From contig JAWUZG010000337.1 in the NCBI GenBank assembly GCA_036785705.1, positions 1-64,000 on the forward strand: 64,000 nt of DNA. Direction: 5' to 3'. Below the pieces are notes generated by a model that did no database searches, was not told the DNA's origin, and saw only the letters and a program-made list of their open reading frames with translations. The first letter of the stretch is position 1. The number at the start of each line of letters is the position of its first letter. Origin of the DNA: Acanthornis magna. Lineage: Eukaryota > Chordata > Aves > Passeriformes > Acanthizidae. Shown here in pieces: positions 19,820-31,194 of the stretch. Position numbers and translations under genes: made by a program.

Positions 19820-19970
19820 CCTTGGCTCACAAAGCGCGAGAAAGAAGCGGACGGCTCTCTGCAGTCCTGCAAAGACGTGAACAGAAGAGGCTACATGGAG
19901 AATACATTCTCCACGCACGCCACCTTCTCTGGGAGCTTCCACTGCACGAGTTCTGTAAGACTAAAGCCTG
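19820..19970 (-). repeat. Third, partial copy of the unit, inside the spacer
   Basis: Same orientation as the left arm and matching 20105-20252 in reverse. It includes an extension (aaagcgcgagaaagaagcgg) that the right-arm side also has (20222-20247) but the left arm lacks, then stops directly at the start of the right arm. It is more diverged than the two arms are from each other. Confidence 0.75.
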
Positions 19971-19971
19971 G

Positions 19972-20217
19972 GGCAGGCATAGCAGCATGCAGGCTCATCT
20001 CCAAAGGATGTTTCTCGCTGCTACGAAGGTCTGGCAGCACCGGGACACGGGGACAATGTGCAGAGAGAGAGGGAGCGAGAGAGAGAGAGAAACACTTTTC
20101 CCCAGCTTTAGTCTTACAAAACTCGTGCAGTTGCAGCTCCCGGAGAAGGTAGCGTGCGTGGAGAATGTGTTCTCCACATAGCCTCTTCTGTTTGCATCTT
20201 TGCCGGACCGCAGAGAG
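19972..20217 (+). repeat. Right arm of the 246-bp inverted repeat
   Basis: Partner of 19470-19715 across a 256-bp spacer. The unit contains GGAGAATGTGTTCTCC (20159-20174), a 6-bp-stem palindrome retained with changed central bases in the third copy and altered in the copy at 2801-3000. Confidence 0.9.
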
Positions 20218-21044
20218 CCGCCCGCTTCTTTCTCGCGCTTTCTCTCGCCAGCCTATGTGCTGCGACCCTGGCAGTGCTCGGGCTCCTGCTTCCCTCCATC
20301 GGGAAGCACCCCCCTGGGCTTTCAAGCGCCTCCAGGAGTGACTTGCCAATGATTCTGCCCTCTTGGCGGGGGCGGGGCTTTGCTGCGCAACCTGCTCCTT
20401 CCCACCCCCCCAGCTTTCCCTCCCCCCGTGCCCCGCCCAACTCCGGCTGTGCTCCCGGGGTGGCTGTGACTGCAGGAAAGGGGCACCCACCCCCTCCAAA
20501 TGGCACATTTCTGCCTCACCTCTAGACACAAGTCGGAGCGGCAGACTGCCTGCCACTGCCCTTTTGGCCTCCAAGCTGCCCAAGCTGGCCTTTGCAGGGA
20601 GCTGAGGGGGTGGCAGGGCCCTGGCTGTTTGCTGGAGAGGGCTGCCTGCCTTCGCTCGCTCGCACAGGGACTCAGTCTCCTGCGGCACGGGCAGCTGCAG
20701 CACAGTGTGCAGGCCAAGGGCTCATCCCTGCCGCTTTCCCACCCCAGGCGGCCCCCACTCCCCACCCCCCCGGCCTGGAGCAGCCATGCTCCACGCCAGG
20801 ACACCGCTGTCACCTGCACAGCCAAGGCCTCACAGCAGCGGGCCTTGCGTACCACCAGGCCTGCGGCAGGGCCAGCCTCGGGCCTCGTGGGCACACGAGG
20901 AAGGGGCCACAATACTGTGTGCGCCCTGCCCCTGCCGCTTCTCCCCCAGCCTCTGGCCAGGCAGGAGCTCCCAGCCAGCCAGCCAGCCGCTCCCACAGCC
21001 AAGGGCCAACTGGCACCCTGGATCTTGCCCAAGCCAGGGGCCAT
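20218..21044. other. GC-rich, CpG-containing region without a clear gene
   Basis: The most GC-rich stretch of the window, with a GC-box-like ggcgggggcggggc at 20364-20377, C-runs and scattered CpG. Long ORFs overlap in several frames on both strands (up to 270 codons), which is what high GC alone produces. There is no start with conserved context and no splice pattern. It could be a CpG-island-like promoter fragment or GC-rich repeat DNA; I cannot decide. Confidence 0.35.
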
Positions 21045-21075
21045 TGTGACACGGCGGTGTTGTCACCGTGTCACA
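21045..21075. other. Perfect 10-bp stem hairpin
   Basis: TGTGACACGG at 21045-21054 and its exact complement CCGTGTCACA at 21066-21075 enclose an 11-nt loop. An alternative stem, CGGTG (21055-21059) with CACCG (21064-21068), competes with it. It lies about 110 bp before the purine tract. Confidence 0.7.
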
Positions 21076-21183
21076 GGCAGGCACCCTGGAGATGCTGGCT
21101 GTGTTGACGCCGTGGAATGTTATTGGAAGCCAGGCTCCCCTGTGGCACCACGGTGCCTCAGGGAAGTGTGGAGACGGCAGAAA

Positions 21184-22045
21184 ACAAGAGAGGAAAAGAA
21201 AGAGAGAAAGAAAGAGAGAAAGAAAGAGAGGAAGGAAGGGTGCGGAAGGAAGGAAGGAAGGGTGCGGAAGGAAGGAAGGGTGCGGAAGGAAGGAAGGAAG
21301 GAAGGAAGGAAGGAAGGAAGGAAGGAAGGAAGGAAGGGAGGAAGGGAGGAAGGGAGGAAGGGAGGGAGGGAGGGAGGGAGGGAGGGAGGGAGGGAGGGAG
21401 GGAGGGAGGGAGGGAGGGAGGGAGGGAGGAAGGGAGGGAGGGAGGGAGGGAGGATGGGAGGGAGGGAGGGAGGAAGGGAGGAAGGGAGGAAGGGAGGAAG
21501 GGAGGGAGGAAGGAAGGGAGGGAGGAAGGGAGGGAGGGAGGGAGGGAGGGAGGGAGGAAGGAAGGAAGGAAGGAAGGAAGGAAGGAAGGAAGGAAGGAAG
21601 GAAGGAAGGAAGGAAGGAAGGAAGGAAGGAAGGAAGGAAGGAAGGAAGGAAGGAAGGAAGGAAGGAAGGAAGGAAAAGAAAGAATGAAAGAGAGAGAGAA
21701 AGAAAGGGAGAAGGATAGAGAGAAAGAAAGAGAGAAAGAGAGGAATTAAGAAAGAAAGAGGGGAAGAGAGAAAGAAAGAGAGAGAGAGAGAAAGAGAGAA
21801 AGAGGGAAAGAAATAAGGAGAGAAAGATAGAAAGAGAGATTAAGAGAGTGATAAAGATTGAAAGAGAGAAAGAGAGAATGAGGGAAAGAAAGAAAAAGAA
21901 AGAAAGGGAAAGATAGAGAGAAAGAGAGAGATAAAGAAAGCAAGAAAGAAAGAGGAAAAGAATGAAAGAAAAAAGAGAGAGAGAGACAAAGAGAGAGAGA
22001 GAGAAAGAAAGAAAGTGAGAAAGAAAAAGAGAGAAAGAAAGGAAG
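21184..22045 (+). repeat. 862-bp polypurine microsatellite complex
   Basis: The plus strand is almost all purine. In order: GAAA/GAGA-type, GGAA broken by GTGC, (GGAA)n near 21284-21335, (GGGA)n with GGAA mixed (about 21336-21558), (GGAA)n again (21559-21674), then GAAA/GAGA words to 22045. Very long ORFs on both strands (Gly/Arg/Lys/Glu-rich on plus, Leu/Pro/Ser/Phe-rich on minus) are its translations and not genes. Confidence 0.97.
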
Positions 22046-22066
22046 GTGCTAAGGCTGAACGTGTCA

Positions 22067-22804
22067 ATGGAAGCCTCAAAACACAGAGGACTCCAAGTGG
22101 TCAAAAACATCCAAGACATAGGTTCAGGCCTGGCCTCAAGCCTTCCAGAGAGTCCGCGTACAACCCCGGCGGAGAGAGACAACAGGAGGAAATATTTAGG
22201 AAATATTGCGTGGCAGGCCATAGCAAGTGAAGTCTCGGGCAAGAAAAATGGCGAGATGAGAAAGCAGCTTACCTTGCCAAGGTATCGAACAGCTTGGAAG
22301 TTCCACTTTGCCGAAACTCTGCACATTCGTCATCTTCTCCACACGCACCTGCCCACCTCTTCCTGCCTGGAGACTGAAGCTGTGCTCCATGGAAAAACAG
22401 GCACTTTACCAACCAAGTCCAGAGCACCGTTCCAAGTCCCGATGACCCTCACTGAAGGCGAGGTTACGGCCAGAGGACCCGCAATTCACTGCTCCAGAGT
22501 GAAGAACACCTGTGCTTCTGAAACAGCTAGAAGACAAAAGCGGATACAAATCAAGATGGGGCCATTTCAATGGTTCCCTTATCCGTGCCTGTTATCTGCA
22601 CAGCTGCTAACCCCGACTCAGATTTGGCCTCCAATGAGTCAATGTCAATATGTCAATGTCAATACTTCAGGCATGCTGCCAATTATTATTCAAACACCAT
22701 CCCTGAAATGGATTTTCTTCCTGCAAAAGAACAATAGAGTGTTTCCTAAAATGAGACAAAGTGCTCAGTGCCGTTGTGGTTGGGGAGAAGCGAGAAAATG
22801 TTAA
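22067..22804 (+). other. 245-codon ORF of unknown nature
   Basis: From the first ATG after the purine tract the frame is open for 245 codons. The composition is not strongly repetitive: an Arg/Lys-rich N-terminal half (GKKNGEMRKQ), a mixed centre, and a hydrophobic-aromatic C-terminal part (MGPFQWFPYPCLLSAQLL). I recognise no domain, signal peptide or zinc motif, and there is no promoter or polyadenylation evidence. It is the longest ORF not explained by low complexity or an ERV. It could be chance, or a remnant of a retroelement ORF. Confidence 0.2.
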
Positions 22805-24949
22805 ATTATCTTATTTTGTGCATGAAAGAAAGAAACATTTCTCATAAGAGGGTACTTTACAAGGTGGAGCAAATTGTGTCATCTTCAAACACTGACTTTT
22901 GCAGAGGCCTCAGATATGAGAGGTGGATACTTTTGTCCCTTGAAGTGTGATTTATAAGAAATGTTGTGTTTGGCAGGCTGTTATAACATGTCATGGTGCT
23001 ATTAAATGCAAGTCAGAAGTTCTTTATAATTCATTAGCATTCCTTCTTGATTGGAAACTACGCAGCCACCTGCCCCTGCTGTTATTCAGAAGTAGGAGAC
23101 AAGGCAGTCATTCAGAAAGTACCAGACTGACAAGCAGTTGGCAGGGATGAATACCAGTGTCTCCAAAAACAAGTACAAAACAAGAGTAATGAAACTACAC
23201 ATGATTTACTGGTCAAACTAGTGATGTAAAGTGCTGGGACTTATGCAAACCTTGTTTCTGCATCAGATAACCAGTGACTCATGTCAATATCAGGCAAATT
23301 CCTTGGTTCTGGGACACTGAGTTTGACAGCAATCAAGCACAAGCAAAATTGTTGCCACACTAGTTGTTACAACACTCATACAAATGACACAACACTCACA
23401 CAAATGACATAAATACAAGAACCACCAGAGAAAACTCTTTAGCATTAAAAGGAAATCTCTATCTAGTGTAACATATAATTTGCACATTCTACAATTCTCA
23501 TCAGTGTATGCAATGTTAACTTCCAAGGATTCACCTGCATTTCTCAGCCTTAATTCTACCAAAAAATACAAGCAGTCTGACTTCTATGCATCCAGCTTGT
23601 GCCAAACATCCATTTCTAATACCAAGAAACAAAGATTCAAAAAGAGTTCTTTGATACAAACATCTGCATAAAGTTGATCAAAATTTAATCACTTATTTTT
23701 TCCCTTTCTCAGTTCATGCTGTAGACAGGCTGGATGGAAGCATTCCCCCTTTTGATTTCTTTACTTTGAAAATTGTATATCTCAACACTGAAATGGGGAT
23801 TTTCTACAGTGTGTTACAATACTGATGTCTGTTTAGGACTGTACATCTTTTATCGACAACAAACTGCCAAAGTCTATGACTGTGATCACTGACATTTCAC
23901 ATACTCAGGTCCAAAGACAGGCGGTGGCAGTCAGATTAGACCATTTGCTATGCTGTGTTCCTTAGAAATATAAAAACATATGTAGCCCCGAAAGCATAGC
24001 TAATTTAGCTGTAATACAGTTTTAAGTAATTTTAAACTTTAAAGGGATACAGAACCACCATTTACTTCAGTACATTCAGTTACTAGCCCATATCAGAGAC
24101 CTGTTTTCCCTGAGCTACTCACATACTTACAATGTGAAGCTTTTAAAAGGTGGATTTGTTGATACAAATCCAGTCATAACAGTGAGAAAAATGAAGTATT
24201 GCAAAACTGTTTTCTAATATATATATATATTTTACAACATGTGTGGCAGGCCAGTTTTCTGTGCAGAATTTGTACAAACAGCTGAAAAAAGTGTGGAAGA
24301 GGATCATGCTCTGGATTTCTTCCATTTTGAAAACCAGTAACTAAGTTTTCAAAATCCATACACATCCTTTTATGCCTTAAAATGATTATATACCAAGTCC
24401 ACAGCAATAGCTTATTTTTTTCTTGAAAAAAAGAGCACAGGAAGAATATAATTTCTAGCTGCAATTTGACCTATGAATCACATCCATAATATCTACAAAG
24501 ACTTTATGTGAAAATCATTTCCCCATCACTTGCATAATACTCTTATACTATACTTGTATGCATGTAGCATATGAACACATACCTTTAATAGATTAAGTTA
24601 TTAATTACAATTTCAAAGTTTACAGTTGTTGTTTTTTGATCTCTTTATAGAGGGTTGGTAAAAAAGAGACTGAAATGAATCCCGCATGAGGAAAGCAAAA
24701 GGGAAATACTGGTGAACTTATATAAAATAGGTGTATAAATACTTATCTGCTCTCCTCCTGCTATTACAGAGAAGAGCAGATAAGCTATATAGCTAAGACT
24801 GCAATTTTCTAGCCTGCAAAAAGCCCAGCATTATCACTATGCACACTCTTTCACCTCGCACCTGTACACTATGTACAACTCTTTCAGTTTTCAAGGAACA
24901 ATTTAATGCCCTTCATCTGGAGCTTTAGACTGGACTGTAGCAAGCATTT
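22805..24949. other. AT-rich intergenic DNA
   Basis: No gene recognised. A duplicated segment (acaacactca then acaaatgaca, twice) lies at 23370-23410 and a short (AT)n run at about 24217-24231. Confidence 0.45.
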
Positions 24950-25032
24950 TTTAACTGAAAGGGGGGTCAAACACTGGAACAGCCTTTCCTAGAGAGGTAG
25001 TGAGGTCCCAAGCCTGTCAGGGTTTAAGAGGC
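24950..25032 (+). mobile_element. CR1 LINE, 3' region, left part
   Basis: The sequence around ggtcaaacactggaacagcc and the following gaggtagtgaggtcc is the well-known 3' part of avian CR1 retrotransposons (end of ORF2/3' UTR). It stops at GAGGC (25028-25032), where the LTR begins, and resumes at 26424. Confidence 0.85.
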
Positions 25033-26423
25033 TGTCGTGGGTTTGACCCTGGCTAAATGCCAGGCACCTACGACGTTTGCTCTCTATGCTCTCTCCTGCT
25101 GCAGCTATGCAGAGGAGAGGGAAAATTAACACAAAACACTGGACTTATGAGTTGAGATAAGACCACTGATAAGGGGACGCACTAGATTCAGGGCAAAAGC
25201 AGGCGGGGAAACTTAAAGTTGCAAAAAAAAGTGATTTATTAGTCTAACAGAGTCGGAGGATAAATCAGAGATAAAAATAAGCTCTCAAGACACCGTTTCT
25301 TCACTGACCCCCCTTCCCTCTTAAGGCACCGCTTCCCAGCTCACCCCCTCCCACCTTTCTAACTAACCAACAACTCCCAGGCAGGGGCAGGGTGTGGGGT
25401 TTTTTCTTTAAGTCAGTCCATCACAATTCTTCTACTACAGACACTGTTTCTCTATTCGCCCCCTCCTTCCATTCAACCAGCAGATCCGGGTTGGGGCAAG
25501 ATATGTGGCTTTTCTTAGTCAGTCCAACATCACAATTCTTCTGCTACAAACACTGTTGTTCTGCTCACCCCTCTCCCTATTAAGGCCGTTTCTCAGCTCA
25601 CCCCCTTCCTCCTTCCTTCTAACCAACAGCTCCGGGGTGGGGGCAGGGCATGGGGGTTTTCCTTTGGTCAGGGTCAGTCCATCAGGGGAAAAGAATCCTC
25701 TACTTAGCCATGGGGGTCCCTCCCACGAGAGACAGTCCTCTGCGAACTTCTTTGGCGTGGGTCCAATCTCACGAGCAGCCCCGCCCGATTGCTGCTGTTC
25801 GAGATTCTCTCCAGGCTGCAGACTTCCAAGCCGAGGCCAGGCTGTTTCCATCCCGGGAGCAAGGCCTTTCTCTCTCCTGCAAGGCTTTTGCAACTCTCAG
25901 TCTCTGGGACTCCCACTGGATCACAGCTTCCTGCAGGCTTCCACCTGCTCCTCTGGCGTGGGCACCTCCCCACAGGCTGTGGGGGGTTCTCTGCATCCCC
26001 CTGGACCCCATGGGCTGCAGGGGGACCACCTGCTCCCCCATGGTCTTCACCACGGCTGGCAGAGGGTTTTCAGCTCTGGTGCCTGGAGCACCTCCTCCCC
26101 CACCTTCTCCACTGACCTTGGTGCCTCCATGTTGTTCTCCCTCACATATTTTTACCTCCTCCTCCTCCTTCCCTGGCTACAAAGAAGTGCGTGCTTACCT
26201 TGTTTTGATTTCTTCTTAAATATGTTTTCACAGAGGCGTAACTAACATCTCTAATTGGCCCAGGTTTGGCCAGCAGCATGTCCATCATCTTCAGAGCCAT
26301 CAGAGATTGGCTCTGCTGGACATGGTGGAGAAATGTCCAGAATCTTTACTCAGGACATGCAGGAGCCATCTTTGTACCCCACCCTATCCACTGGCAAAAA
26401 CTGGGCCAGGCAAAACTACCACA
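25033..26423 (-). mobile_element. Solo LTR (ERVL-like) nested in CR1
   Basis: The element reads TG...CA over 1391 bp and has a perfect 5-bp target duplication GAGGC (25028-25032 and 26424-26428), the size typical of ERVL-type integration. On the minus strand an AATAAA lies about 200 bp from the 3' end, and the terminus GGGTCAAACCCACGACA is related to the 3' end of the LTR at 58727-59274; I therefore assign it to the minus strand. It holds internal tandem repeats (25289-25680) and a stretch of TCCCACGAG/CCCATGG-type repeats. The ORFs inside (up to 246 codons, both strands) are incidental. Confidence 0.9.
25289..25680. repeat. Imperfect tandem repeats inside the solo LTR
   Basis: Three to four units that each contain CACYGTT, a pyrimidine block, AACCAACAGCTCC-like sequence, a GGGGCAGG block and TCAGTCCA. 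Starts at about 25291, 25442 and 25551 give unequal unit lengths (151 and 109 bp). Confidence 0.7.
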
Positions 26424-26520
26424 GAGGCATTTCGACAAGACCCTTACGTACAAGCTTTGACTTGGTTGGTCCTTGGTCAGGTGGGTGGACTAGGTGATTA
26501 TTGCACTTCAACTGAAATAA
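26424..26520 (+). mobile_element. CR1 LINE, 3' end, right part
   Basis: Continues the CR1 interrupted at 25032: ggcatttcgacaag, then GGTCAGGTGGGTGGACTAG and TTCAACTGAAAT, the consensus 3' end of CR1, leading directly into the ATTCT array. The element is therefore a 5'-truncated plus-strand CR1 of about 180 bp without the LTR. Confidence 0.9.
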
Positions 26521-26595
26521 TCTATTCTATTCTATTCTATTCTATTCTATTCTATTCTATTCTATTCTATTCTATTCTATTCTATTCTATTCTAT
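26521..26595 (+). repeat. (TCTAT)15 array, CR1 terminal repeat
   Basis: Fifteen perfect pentamers in 75 bp, an expansion of the ATTCT-type repeat that ends CR1 elements in birds. Confidence 0.97.
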
Positions 26596-29500
26596 CCCTA
26601 TCCCATCCCATCTCTCCTCTAACAAGTAATAAGGAAGCAGGGTATCTAGCTTAGATTCTAGCTCTTTTTAAAATTGTGTTAAAATTGTAGGGGGTCACAG
26701 CTGAGGAAATTCTGCCAATATCACACCAAAAACTTCCTGCTTCACAGTATGAAGCCTGGTACAGTGGAAATCCTATTAAGACAAATATTTACAGATAAAA
26801 ATGATGTTGAATGAAAGTTTCAGTGTTCTCTTTTTCATCAGCAGTTACGCAAATCACTTTCTGCTCCACCACAAATATTGATTTATATTAATCACAAAAC
26901 CTTCATGACTTGCAGGCATGAAAGAAAATCAATACAGTAATGGTTGGTTTTCTGCTAGCCAGCACATTTGTGTGACAGAAGAGGGCACACAATGAAGCCC
27001 TGTGGTAAGTCTGTAGGTAAACGGATGAGAAATGTGAGAGCAAAAATGCTGGTAGTGAATGGGAAGTAAATCCTTTAACAGCCCTAACACAAATATGCTT
27101 TGAATGCTGATTTTACTCCATCTCAGAAGCCTATATTTAGAATTCAGCATGGGAGAACAGCTCTAGGAACCACATTTCCACAAGGCATTTGGTACATCTC
27201 AGACTTATTATTCAGATGCTACTGACAGATCTCCTGTCCTACTCTTCATACGTAAAAATTGCCACAATGAAGCTTAATTATTCAATAGTAACAGTGCATT
27301 TCATTCATACACACTTCTCTGTAAAACAGACAATTCTGTGTAACTCCATGACCAATGTAACAATGTGCTCTTTAAAATAACACCTCCATGATCTCAAACA
27401 TACCTGTGTCAGAAAAGTCAGCATACAGATGAATTACTACTTCTGTGTCACTGGAACTGATATAACAGGATCTGTAGCATGAAAACCAAAGCACAGATGC
27501 CAGCTGAATCACACAGCTGATAGAACGAGACTAAAAGAGAGTAAAATACATCCATCTGTCCTGACTGAGGTACTGACTTCTTAGACTACTCTGTCTCCTG
27601 AAATGCACAAGGCCAGTGCAGTCAACAGAGATATTCTTGTTTATGTTTGCAATGAATTTTCACATAGACCTTTTTCTACTGAATTGTGGTTTACCGCTCA
27701 CAAGCTGAATCTAGTTCTGCTTAAAAAAAATAGTGCTATTAGTCTATGCAATTCTGTAATGGAGTAGGAAATAAAGATTATAAAAAGTCACTGAATGCAC
27801 TCTCTTAAAGTGTCCCAAAATTCCTTTTGCAGATAAGAAATTTTGGGGAAAGTCAGTTTTCTTTTTGTAGCGCACCAGGGAGGCAAAACTGCATGCCACA
27901 ATCTTAATTACAGTTTTACATGCTCGGAAATGAGCTATGCTGTCAGTAGTTTGTAGCTACAGTAAATGAAAGCAGAATCTACTTTTTAGTGACAGAAGAC
28001 AACATAAGAAAAGTATGAGTATGCATTAGTAGCACTTAAAGAGATTATGATATGGCTGAAGATTTTTATAACATTAACTTCCAATATTAATGAATGCACA
28101 TGAATTTCAGACATAACAATTTCTATTTAATTTACAAGGCTGCCAGTTTGTCTTTAAAGACAATTCAAAAGGGAAACAAAAATGACAATCACAAAAAAAA
28201 TACCTATTTAAATCTTTAATCTGTGGAACCTGCTTCACAAATGAACTCTTTGCAGTAATGCATTCCTGTCTTGATAAAATGTTGAGATTTGCAAGGAAAT
28301 GAACAGATACTATTTTCTAATTCTCTCTAGAAACCCAGAAAAGAACGGTTAGGTTCTATTGACCCTGTCTAAATGAAGCTGGAGGAACTGTCCAGAGCAT
28401 ATGAATATAATATAAATATAAAAATATAATAAAAACTGTAAATTTGGAGGTGGTAGTCTTGACCAGGTTGGTTGATGTTCTTTCTACTGAGGTCTGCTTT
28501 TCTCCTGTGAAGTTACTGACTGTAATGCAGGTGAATAACAACCAACAAGAAACTGGTAACAAAAGTGTAATGGATTATTGCATCAATGATTTCTGTGATT
28601 TCACTTAAGGTGATAATTTGCTACTAAATTCTGCTATTTAGAGGTTGAATTATCTCAAAATTGTATTGTAATTTAAACAATTGGTAAAAGTCCTAAAGTA
28701 GGAATGCTAATATGGGCTTTAGAGGGGAAGAAAAAAGCAACAAGAAGGAAGATTTAACAAAATATTTGGAAATTTTAAAAATAATTTTACTCTGTAAGTG
28801 CAAAGAAGGTGAGTATGCATTTTATGGAATTCAGTAAGCGAAAAAATTTATCTGCAACCATTATTTCTCCTTCTTTGTATACAGAACCCCTATATAATGT
28901 GAGAAATCACTGAAAAATATTTTACTAAAAACAAGACTAGTGTAATATCATGCAGCCTAAGGAAAAATTGTGGAGTTTTTATACATCAAAATGCTTTACA
29001 GAATGAAATGTTCTGGATTTTTTTTTTTTTTTTTTTTTTTAATTTTGAAAATATAAGTGTTTTCCTGGTACTTTCAATACAAACAAAAGTACTTTGGAAC
29101 AAAAGCCTCAAAACATTTAATGCAAGCACTGGAATATATTTCCCTGAGTCCTTATGTAATGTTACTTTTCAAAAAAGACAACTTCAGTGCAAAACCTGCA
29201 ATCCTCAAGCCATGGAGAACTGTGGGAGCTGTAGTTCCAGCGACTGTCACTTCACCTTCTCCGTCACCTGCAAACTCTGTGGTCAGACTCAGCCTTTTGC
29301 CAAATTCAGAATATCTCTGCACACAGAGATCTGGGGGTCAGGCAGTACAGGAGGAGTGAAGAATGAGGGAAGAACGCACCCACACACAGCTCCCACGAGG
29401 CACCAGAGCAGCACACACCTGCCACACACACCTCAAAGTCACCTGAAATGAGACTCCGCAACTCAGCAAACTGTTTTCATTTTGTTTGATTCAAACTAAA

Positions 29501-31140
29501 GGTTTACTTTAGATTTCCATGGCAGAATATTTGCATCTGAAGGCACTGAGAGGGAGTTGAGGTTATTGGGTTTTATGACCAGAAGAGACATGAAACCAGA
29601 GACATGAATGAGGCTCTCCAGCAACTCACAGAATTCATCAGTCATGTGTTTCCTACCCTGCAAGAACTTCAGCTCCACACAGTAGCAATATTCCCTCCCG
29701 GCTAAATTCTATGCCTATGTAATTATATCCAGTTCTGCTGCAGTTAATAAAGCGGCAGAAATTTACAGCAAGGGTTAGCACACCAATCTCAGCCACCTTC
29801 AGCCTTGGTATTAAGCACAGAATATCTCCATTTATCTCATTTGTTCCTTTCATAAACATCTTTAGAAGAGTTCTACCTATTGCATAAGAATTTATTTCCT
29901 CAAATTACTACATCACGCATCAGAGTAATTTCAACACTTGTTTCCTTTCAACAATTCAGATAATTATGTTTAAGGACTTAGAACAAGCTTACATAAAGTC
30001 ACTTTACTTTATTTATTATGTGACGGTTGCTGTATTACTCATGAGTAACCAGAGCCTGTCACATTGCAAAATTTCATGAATAATATGTCATATATTATGC
30101 ATGCATGTATAGTTCAGCATTGTCAAATATAACCAAACAATTAATAAAACAAACGAAGAATGCATAATTGAAGTGCTAAATCTGAGAACTCAGAATTGAA
30201 ATTACTAACAGAGGATTACCCATCTGCCAGGAAAATATCCATTGTAAGCAATCCGAGTGCAGTCAACCAATCTACAGTTTTTTTTAAAAATTAAGTATTG
30301 CTATTAGAAACTGATTATACTTTTTAACAGCAATAAATCCCCATGAAATTAGTTATTGTTTACCATAGCTGTAGCATTAACCTTTTGAAGCAAATTTAGC
30401 AAATTGCTAGCTAATGCTAATGACCAATTTTGAAAGGGATTACTCCTTAATTATATCATATACAGTAGTAGTCATAAGATAGGATCATTTTGACGCCAGC
30501 TGCATCTTAACAGGAACAGTCTGAATTGGAACGAAGAACATTAACCCAAAATCAGTAGGTCGTATAATTAGAAGGAGCATGAGGACTACTCAGATGTGGT
30601 TTTTTTTGTATGAGCAGGAAAAAAGAAACACCTTTGGTTTACATTAGAATGATCATGCTCTTTTAAAAGAACAGCTAAAGCGTGAACAACTGCTCCCAAG
30701 GACCTATCTATTGTCAGACTTATGCAGTGTGCTTGCTCAATTGTTTGCTTCGTGTGACCTAACCACCAGGACACAAGGGAACATGGGACAGCCTTATTTT
30801 CAAGGCAGACATTTATTATTTAGGAGACCCTGAGTTACAAAGCTTTTAGAAAGGGCCACTAGCTTCTTTTCTTACAAAACCACCACCAACATAGCAAATA
30901 ATCTCTTCAAAACCTGTTTATTCTATATAATATGTTACGAGCCACTGCAGCTATTAGTATTAAATGCAAATTTCAGAATCTGATCAATATATGCAAGATC
31001 GTTTAATTAAATTGGTAGTTTTATCTGTGGTTGAAATGGAATAAAATGGAAAATGATTGTCACAATTCCATTGCCTCTTATTCCAAAGGAGCTGCTGGAT
31101 GTGCTTTTGACCCCAACTCAGGCAGAGTTTCAGGGGGTTT
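26596..31140. other. AT-rich intergenic DNA with a T23 homopolymer
   Basis: No gene recognised. A pure T run of 23 lies at 29018-29040. Just after it, a frame open for about 130 codons contains a Cys-rich part (QCKTCNPQAMENCGSC, then CKLCGQ near 29190-29290) that hints at zinc-binding spacing but has no other support. Vertebrate intergenic sequence otherwise. Confidence 0.4.
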
Positions 31141-31194
31141 CAGGGGGTGAAATTGTAGCAAAGAATTCAGGGGGTGAAATTGTAGCAAAGAATT
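31141..31194 (+). repeat. Perfect tandem duplication of 27 bp
   Basis: Two identical 27-bp units (31141-31167 and 31168-31194), preceded by a 7-bp partial start (cagggggttt at 31131). The length is divisible by three and keeps a short ORF open. Confidence 0.9.

Noticed and set aside
19891..21044. 270- and 240-codon minus-strand ORFs
   Set aside because: They cross the inverted-repeat arm and GC-rich DNA, overlap each other in different frames and show no domain.
20500..21749. Plus-strand ORFs up to 395 codons rich in Arg, Lys, Glu and Gly
   Set aside because: The C-terminal half is the translated GGAA/GGGA repeat and the N-terminal half is GC-rich DNA with several open frames at once.
20830..22326. 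498-codon minus-strand ORF rich in Leu, Pro, Ser and Phe
   Set aside because: It is the complement of the polypurine tract; a repeat with no stops gives long frames in every phase.
25505..26245. 246-codon plus-strand ORF and partners in other frames
   Set aside because: Lies fully within the solo LTR, with overlapping frames on both strands.
29008..29451. Cys-rich ORF with CxxC pairs after a T23 run
   Set aside because: Spacing does not fit a known zinc finger and the frame begins in poly-Phe from the T run; kept only as a note.
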